A stretch of DNA of 64,000 nt from assembly GCF_043290135.1 (NCBI RefSeq), contig NC_134702.1, positions 84,045,817 to 84,109,816 of the forward strand, read 5' to 3'. Below the pieces are notes generated by a model. That model saw only the letters and a program-made list of their open reading frames with translations, made no database searches and was not told the DNA's origin. The position numbers and the translations under genes are program-made. The DNA comes from Rhipicephalus microplus. Lineage: Eukaryota > Arthropoda > Arachnida > Ixodida > Ixodidae. Positions 58,441 through 64,000 of this stretch are shown one piece after another; the stretch's first letter is position 1, and every line of letters begins with the position of its first letter.

Positions 58441-60345
58441 GGGAGGGGCGGCGGGAGCAGTAGTAGGTGTCATGGTGAGTTGTGGGAGTAGTGAGTGGTG
58501 GCATGAAGAGTGGCACGTATCTGTAGTGCAGATATCTGCAATGGGACGCAGCACACGGACCACTATTCCGGCGCACCTGGTGCGATCAGTTTTGGTTTTC
58601 ACGGCATCGCGATCTGGAAATTCGACGATGTATCTCTGAAACTACGCAACTACGCACGATATTTTCGATTTTTAAGAACTAGGCTCGCCATAATTTGTGG
58701 CGTAGAACAACTTTGCCATATAAAGAACCTCAATAAAATTGATAATAAAAAAGGTAATTGAAATATTTTACTTTTAATCATTCATGAGTGATCTAATTAG
58801 TGGCAAAACGTTTCCGCCTCGGCCAGGAAATTGGCTGAGAAGACAATAAGTGCCTAACTATTATAGCTTTTTAAGGGGAAAAAATATGTATTGCTTACAA
58901 AAAACCACCCTGTAAAGCAGAGGCTTCTGCTTTGCAGAACAGCCATGAAGCTCATCGCTAGAGTAGCTTTTTATGTTGCAATCGGTTGCAGAAACGAACG
59001 AGTTTAAGCAAACTTTACAGTCCGCGACCTCACATTTAGGGCCTACAAAAACGCGCAGTTAAGTGAAGGTTACAGACAAAAGTTTACGCTTCCTTGCTTC
59101 GCACACCCCCCCCCCCCCCCCTCGCTCCCTTTCTCCCGCCTTCCACAAGGAAAAATGGGTACCCCATTGTTACCCCAATCCTTGTTGCCACAAAAAGCAC
59201 GGCAATCTCTTGAGAGATATAAGGAAAAAAAAACTACGTAGTTAACTTTCTCTTTTATTTTTCGTGAGTTGGGAAATGAGGTAAATCTATGTACTAGTGA
59301 CAACCCTGAAAAGCCGGAGTACTAGATAAAAAAAAATAACTGCGCGATTGCAAGACTCGGTTTCTTTTCTTAAGCGGGCAAAGAATGAATAACGAAAGGT
59401 GACCCGAAAATATAGTTTCTCGTGAAGATCGCAGGACGAACAATAGACATTATTCTTCGCCCCATCTCTCGCATGGACTCTTTCGTTGGAGGCCTGGTCT
59501 CCCCCTTTTCTTTCTTTTTCATTTTTTTTTGCCCATAATATTCAGGGGAGAATGGAACAAATCTTATTTTCTTTCTTCTTCGCTAGGGTTGAAAGCGACC
59601 TCCGCGTGTGCACTTCATGACCCCCTCCCCCTTCCCTCAGGAAAACAACGGCATCGGAGTTATATTGTCACTCAGAAGCCAAGAAAGAAACAAGATGATG
59701 ATAACGACTACAGGCGAAAAAAAGAATAATAATAAATGACATAAAGTCAAGATGAAACGCTTCTTGAGAGTCGTCTCTCTCTCTCTCTCTCTCTCTCTAG
59801 AGTTTCTGTAGTGCTGCGCCACTCTTGCAATGCCTCCTGGAAATTTCCGAAAGACGCGACGTTAAAGGATGTCGCCAACTCAAAACTCCTTCTAGCCAAC
59901 TTACGAGGCAAAATGTCTTCTCTGTAACAGTGGTACCACTCTGAAAGCTTAGTTCTTAGAATTCCTGTACTGCTGGAATTATCATTACCATCTTTCCTTG
60001 AAAAGCTCGTAGCGGGAACTGAAACATGGCTGTCTACGAGTTCACGTGAGTTACTGTATCATTTCTTTTCTTTTGTGGTCTGACGTAGATGAGGTTCGCA
60101 CTTCGGCGTGTGACCAAAACAGCATTATTTCACTCGACTTGCAGAGTTTTGAACGGGTCCACCATACAGACTTGCTCACTACGCCGTTGACAAATAGCAT
60201 CTGTAGCCTTGAGTACTTCTTGCATTTACCGTGCAGCAATAAACTTCTAGGTAATTTTTCTAGGCAATGAGACCTCTGCGGAAGGTGGCTTTTTGTAAGG
60301 TTCAAATGTGAAGCTGTAACTAAAATGTCGTAACTAAACACCGTA
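58441..60345. other. unassigned DNA
   Basis: Holds a C run (about 59,106-59,121) and a CT microsatellite (59,776-59,799). No gene recognised. Confidence 0.4.
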
Positions 60346-60615
60346 ACATGTGGCCACTGTGGCAAAGAAGAAACCATCCAACATATCCTTTGTGACGGCC
60401 TAGAGTATAGTAGACAGCGACTATGCCTTCGCAGAGAACTTAGCAAATTAGATAATCAACCTCTGTCGGAGGAAAGAATTCTACAATATCAACATAATGA
60501 AATTTCACAGAAGAAGTCGCTGAAAGCGCTACTGCACTTTTTGAGATGGACTGGCCTTTCTGACGGTTGTAGCCAGAAAGCCAACCGTTCTGTGGCTGTT
60601 TTCGTTTTCTCATGA
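60346..60615 (+). pseudogene. LINE C-terminal zinc-knuckle end (second subfamily)
   Basis: One frame is open for 89 codons to a TGA at 60,613-60,615: 'TCGHCGKEETIQHILCD' (CX2C...HX3C knuckle), 'RRELSKLDNQPLSEERIL', 'SLKALLHFLRWTGLSDG'. It matches the LINE end at 30,523-30,807 in order and spacing. It has no start codon of its own and is too short for the usual ORF listings. RT and endonuclease are absent, so it is a 5'-truncated copy. Confidence 0.75.
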
Positions 60616-60760
60616 GTGCATGTTTTTTTTTGTCCGCTCTCTCTATCTATCTACCCCCTCTTTCTTGCCCTTATTTCCCCACCCCCAGTGCTGGGTAGCA
60701 AACCAGATGCCCATATTTGGTTGACCTCCCGGCCTTCCTTTCTTTCTTTCTCTCTCACCA
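60616..60760 (+). mobile_element. LINE 3' UTR with variant hairpin
   Basis: T-rich spacer, CTTGCCCTTATTTCCCC, GGGTAGCAAACCAG (from 60,693), then TTTGGTTGACC (to 60,727), CTCCCGGCC and TTCTTTCTTTC tail. It corresponds block by block to the AGCCAG-CTGGCT UTRs, with a different but again self-complementary stem (AACCA with TGGTT). Confidence 0.75.
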
Positions 60761-61161
60761 AAGAGATCAAAATGCCTATAGTGGGAAATACAGGCGTGTC
60801 AGACGCTTCTGCCATCTTGCAAGTCTTTTTTGATAAGCACCCTGCAAATACACATGCCGTATACTCCAGCGCCTTCACCCAAAAGCCTCAACCATTCGTC
60901 GTCTGTTGTGGATGCGCACGTGTGGAGGCAGTCAACAGTTGAACTGTGGGCTTTAGTGATAAGTGCCGCCAGAACGACAGTGATAAGGGCACGCAGCTCA
61001 TAGGTATTGTGCGTGGAAAATTTAATATACATGTATCAAAATACATGAAAATAAAGTGGACGCCTACAATCAACTCATTTTCAGCGCACTCACCTGGCCA
61101 TATTTGCTTCGCCCTGTGATGTCGGATGGCTACCCAATGAAATGAACTGAAAAAAAAAAGA
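60761..61161. other. unassigned DNA
   Basis: Nothing recognised. Confidence 0.4.
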
Positions 61162-61403
61162 CAGCATATCCATGGGGTGAATGATGGATAGTGGAGGGTC
61201 CGGACGCCGCTGCCGCGCTGCTTCGGCCTCCCGTTCTCGTACGCCCGGATCTTGACAGCGCCGCCGTGCAGCTACACGGCACGCTTCTCCCTCGCGCGCT
61301 TGTACATCGGGGTTCCGTCAAGAACAAACGGACGGACGGAAGCGCGGACAGACTGACGGACGCTTCGCCCTATTCATCATCAATTCACTCCATGAATATG
61401 CTG
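61162..61403. repeat. fold-back element with the CAGCATATCCA core at both ends
   Basis: CAGCATATCCATGGGGTGAA at the left (61,162) and its near complement at the right (ending 61,403) enclose about 170 bp that includes a GGACGGACGG stretch. The core is the same as next to the GGAC/GTCC arrays at 35.6 and 62.0 kb. No ORF. Confidence 0.75.
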
Positions 61404-62020
61404 TGATTGTTATTATTTATCGCACTACAAGTAACGTCCTCTACTATCGTACCATTTGCATATTTCAGCGTATATGCGTTTCGTTATATGCACGAGTACC
61501 GCCCTCTACGGACGGTTCAAGAACTAACGAGAGGGGGCTAAATGCGATTAGGACGGGACGCTCAGCCCGAGCCTTAAGGGGCTTCGCTACTAAAACCCGA
61601 GGGTGTCTATATAAATGCTATTGCAATAAAATTAATGTTGGCAACAAGTGGCGCTAAGCTCGGCACATCGAAGCAAGGGGCCGTCGCCATTTGTGATCCT
61701 TGTCAACCGACTCGTTTCACTTCGGCACGTGTAGCTTCAAGGAACGCGGATTTCACGTCGGGAGCACGCACTTTCTTGAGACGCTGCATGACTCTTCGGA
61801 AGGATCGGGCGCAGCTAAGCTATGTCTTATTACTATTCATTGACACAGCCACGGGACCCTTCGCATTTTCGCTCAAATCGGCGACTTGTTCATCTTGGCC
61901 ATCATTGTCCTTTCCCATGAAAGTACACGCCGATCTCTATCTGTAATCCTGGGGCGGGTAGCGGAACACCAGTGGTTGCAGGGACATCAGCTCACTCACT
62001 AGCGTGACAAAAAAAAATGG
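61404..62020. other. unassigned DNA
   Basis: Nothing beyond a GGGGCTTCGCTACTAAAA phrase (61,569) and TATTGCAATAAAATT (61,619), both reminiscent of repeats elsewhere in the window. Confidence 0.4.
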
Positions 62021-62215
62021 CAGCATATCCACGGAGTGAATGATGGAGAGTGGGGCGAAGCATTCGTCCGTCCATGCGTCCGTCTGTGTGACCGTCCATG
62101 CGTCTGTTCGTGCGCCCGTCCCTGCGTTCGTTCATGCATCCGCCCCTGCGTCCGTTCATGCGTCCATCCATGCATCTGTCTGTGTGTCCGTTCGTCCATC
62201 TATTCAACACTCCAA
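62021..62215 (+). repeat. CAGCATATCCA core followed by GTCC array
   Basis: Core at 62,021-62,062 (CAGCATATCCACGGAGTGAA, GATGGAGAGTGGGGCGAAGC) runs into about 150 bp of degenerate GTCCGTCCATGC-type units. It is the mirror image of the array and core at 35,155-35,600. Confidence 0.88.
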
Positions 62216-62316
62216 GTCCCACCATCTCGCATCTTTTTATCATATATTCCCCATATAGAAGCACCGCCATTCAGTGGACATTTCAAGGACTAAACGAGAG
62301 GTCGCACACGCACACT

Positions 62317-62765
62317 TTCTTACGGCTTGCGCTTCGGGTCTACTTCCCACCTTCAACCACCTTGAGTTCATGGTATATACTAGTTGACTGTATTCATGGC
62401 ACTGCGGCCCAATGCTCGCTAAACCTTTCTGAAACCAAGGAGATTACGCCCAGCGAGTATAACGTAGCAACCTTTTCCTGTCAGATAGTGCTCAGTGTAC
62501 ATGCCAGTGCCTGATAATGTGAAATGAGAGACAGGAGGATTTAGCTTTTAATTTCTTACGGCTTGCGCTTCGTATCTGATTCCCCCCTTTAACCACCTCG
62601 AATTCATTCATGGTATATACTAGTTCATTGTATTCATGGCCCTGCGGCTCAACGCTCGCTAAACCTTTCTAAAACTAAGGAGGCTACACCCAGCGAGTAT
62701 AATGTAGCAACCCTTTCTTGTTCGATAGTGCTCAATGTACATGCCAATGGCTGCTAATGGGGATC
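62317..62765 (+). repeat. tandem direct repeat, two units of ~215-235 bp
   Basis: Unit 1 starts at 62,317 and unit 2 at 62,552, both with TTTCTTACGGCTTGCGCTTC; shared blocks include ATGGTATATACTAGTT, CTCGCTAAACCTTTCT, CCCAGCGAGTATAA and GATAGTGCTCA-x-TGTACATGCCA. The units are about 85-90 percent alike by eye. Confidence 0.9.
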
Positions 62766-62843
62766 GCAGCGTGCGCGTTGACTAAAAGCCGAATGCTCCT
62801 GTCTCTCATTTCCCATTAGCAGCCATTGGCATGTACATTGAGC
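62730..62843. other. perfect 32-bp hairpin
   Basis: 62,730-62,761 (GCTCAATGTACATGCCAATG...) is exactly complementary to 62,812-62,843; the loop is 50 nt. The left arm is the end of repeat unit 2. Confidence 0.95.
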
Positions 62844-63128
62844 AATATTTTTTATTGTTAAACAACGCGCAGAAGAAATCTCTCACCGGCACCGAATTGG
62901 AGGTCAAATGTTAGACCTATTTTGGGTATGTGCCACTGGTGGTTACGTACTACGAGGGACGCACAAGCCACGCCATAAGGAGCTTCGCCCCTAAAATACC
63001 GAGCAACAGAAATAATGTGGCAATTCGCGCTAGATAAAACATACTCATGGTGGTCAATGAAAATATAGTACCCGAAAAACAAGAACGCACACGACACAAC
63101 CACTGTCTGACAACTAAAGGTTTAATAA
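62844..63128. other. unassigned DNA
   Basis: Contains GAGCTTCGCCCCTAAAATAC near 62,978; otherwise nothing. Confidence 0.4.
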
Positions 63129-63606
63129 AAAAAGTCACAGCTTTGCCGCAAAGGCTAAGCAATGAATTCGATAGCGACTAATTGGTAGGTCACGCGCAGA
63201 ATGGCAAGGAGATCTGAACTTGCCCGCGTTTCTCAGGCACAAATGACGCACGAAACGTACTGACAAGTACAGATGAACGCGAATAAGAGTCTGAGTTGTT
63301 ATTTCGCAGTGTCTGGAAAGCGCGTGCTTTTCGCAACAGGAGACTGCAATGATTGCAGTGACCTTTGTGTGCCCGGTAACTGCAACAGAATCCCGGGTAA
63401 AGCCCAAGCCAGCCAAGACGTATGATCCTCCCCACCGCGAGGGGCAAAGTACGCATGGGAGATGAGAGCGCGCGCGCTCATTGCGCCATCGTGCTGGTAA
63501 TGCTGGATACACGATAGTTACCCCGGGCCTCAGAAATGCCCCTCACCAGTGGTAAGTGGTAGATATGAATAGCTTGCCGTTTGAACGTCGAAGGAGAAGT
63601 GTCTTT

Positions 63607-63670
63607 GTGGCTTAGTGCCTAACACCACGCACTAACAATTCAGAGGTCCGACGTTCGATTCCGCGCGCCA
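63607..63670 (+). other. tRNA-like segment in repeat copy B
   Basis: A-box-like TGGCTTAGTGCCTAACACC, B-box-like GTTCGATTCC, end ...CGCGCGCCA. Same place and strand relation as 31,224-31,288. Better preserved than in copy A, but I still read it as a tRNA-derived module. Confidence 0.55.
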
Positions 63671-63697
63671 GAGTATTTTTCTGGAATATTTTTTTTC

Positions 63698-63804
63698 TTT
63701 CTTGCGTTTTTTTGATTTCCGGAGCCCTCCACTAAGGCGACTCTCATAATCATATGGTGGTTTTGGGACGTCAAACCACACATATCAATCATTTCTTGCG
63801 TTTT
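63698..63804 (+). mobile_element. strongly 5'-truncated SINE (Ruka-like), copy 8, nested, 13-bp TSD
   Basis: Only the last ~80 bp of the SINE (63,711-63,791: CCGGAGCCCTCCACTAAGGC to CACATATCAATCA) between two copies of TTTCTTGCGTTTT (63,698-63,710 and 63,792-63,804). Confidence 0.9.
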
Positions 63805-63903
63805 CATATATATAGATACGTATACATATACGGGGCATGACATCGACGTCGACGCCGGTGGTGATATCCAGCTGACAGTGTTCATAAAATTGCTATCGCA
63901 ATA

Positions 63904-64000
63904 GAAACGTGGCATAGATTAACAGGAAGAAAGGCACTGACGAAACCTTATCCACCCCCAACCAGGGATCTAATCACGTATGCTGTAGACATAAAATCTC
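63904..64000. other. unassigned DNA at the window edge
   Basis: Nothing recognised. Confidence 0.4.

Larger units (their letters stand above)
63129..63903 (-). repeat. dispersed repeat with tRNA-like module, copy B
   Basis: Opposite orientation to 31,071-32,031 and the same block order. At the insertion point of SINE copy 6 this copy is uninterrupted, and the reverse holds for SINE copy 8. The 90-codon frames inside have no recognisable domain. Confidence 0.8.

Overview
This window looks like an intergenic, repeat-saturated piece of a hard-tick (metastriate ixodid) nuclear genome. The assignment rests on recall of repeat families, not on a search. Eight copies or fragments of one tRNA-headed SINE resemble the Ruka-type SINE described from Rhipicephalus. 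Penelope-like elements, CR1-, I- and RTE-like LINE fragments and a Ty3/gypsy element sit beside it. The sequence has no operons and no bacterial signals. I could not recognise a single intact host gene in 64 kb. All proteins I can name belong to mobile elements, and nearly all are broken.

Layout, left to right. 0-5 kb: a SINE and unassigned DNA. 5.0-6.6 kb: a decayed SINE whose tail runs into about 256 perfect CAA triplets, then a 25-bp minisatellite. 7.5-11 kb: SINE, a hairpin-bearing satellite-like repeat, an AATC microsatellite, and a candidate DNA transposon remnant with repeated GGGGCAAAATGAGAC motifs. 14.2-14.9 kb: 3' end of a CR1-like LINE. 18.25 kb: SINE with a perfect 17-bp target-site duplication (TSD). 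22.7-24.3 kb: a Penelope-like insertion with one long ORF ending in a GIY-YIG endonuclease, an inverted partial copy at its other end, and a 15-bp TSD around the whole. 25.1-25.65 kb: 13-bp minisatellite, 28-bp hairpin and a SINE. 27.2 and 37.4 kb: two MITEs with related ends. 30.3-32.7 kb: LINE 3' end, a ~0.96-kb repeat with a tRNA-like module and nested SINE, and a second, decayed Penelope-like fragment. 33.0-34.7 kb: the main array of the hairpin satellite. 39-40 kb: RNase H end of an I-like LINE. 42-43 kb: long CA/TA microsatellites and a palindrome. 44.1-46.1 kb: RTE-like LINE with its RT core missing and a SINE nested in it. 47.6-50.4 kb: fold-back sequences. 52.76-57.94 kb: a complete-length Ty3/gypsy retrotransposon on the minus strand. 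60.3-64 kb: another LINE end, GGAC/GTCC arrays with a shared core, direct repeats with a perfect 32-bp hairpin, and a second copy of the tRNA-like repeat with its own nested SINE.

The most informative unit is the Ty3/gypsy element: 153-bp LTRs with one mismatch, a 4-bp TSD, a candidate gag-pol -1 frameshift site followed by a perfect 13-bp stem, yet several breaks and changed catalytic residues in both reverse transcriptase (YLND) and integrase (Gln at the D,D-35-E position). Near-identical LTRs combined with so many lesions suggest a copy that was already defective when mobilised in trans, or base-level assembly errors. I found no convincing new host system; the interesting signals are in how these repeats are built.
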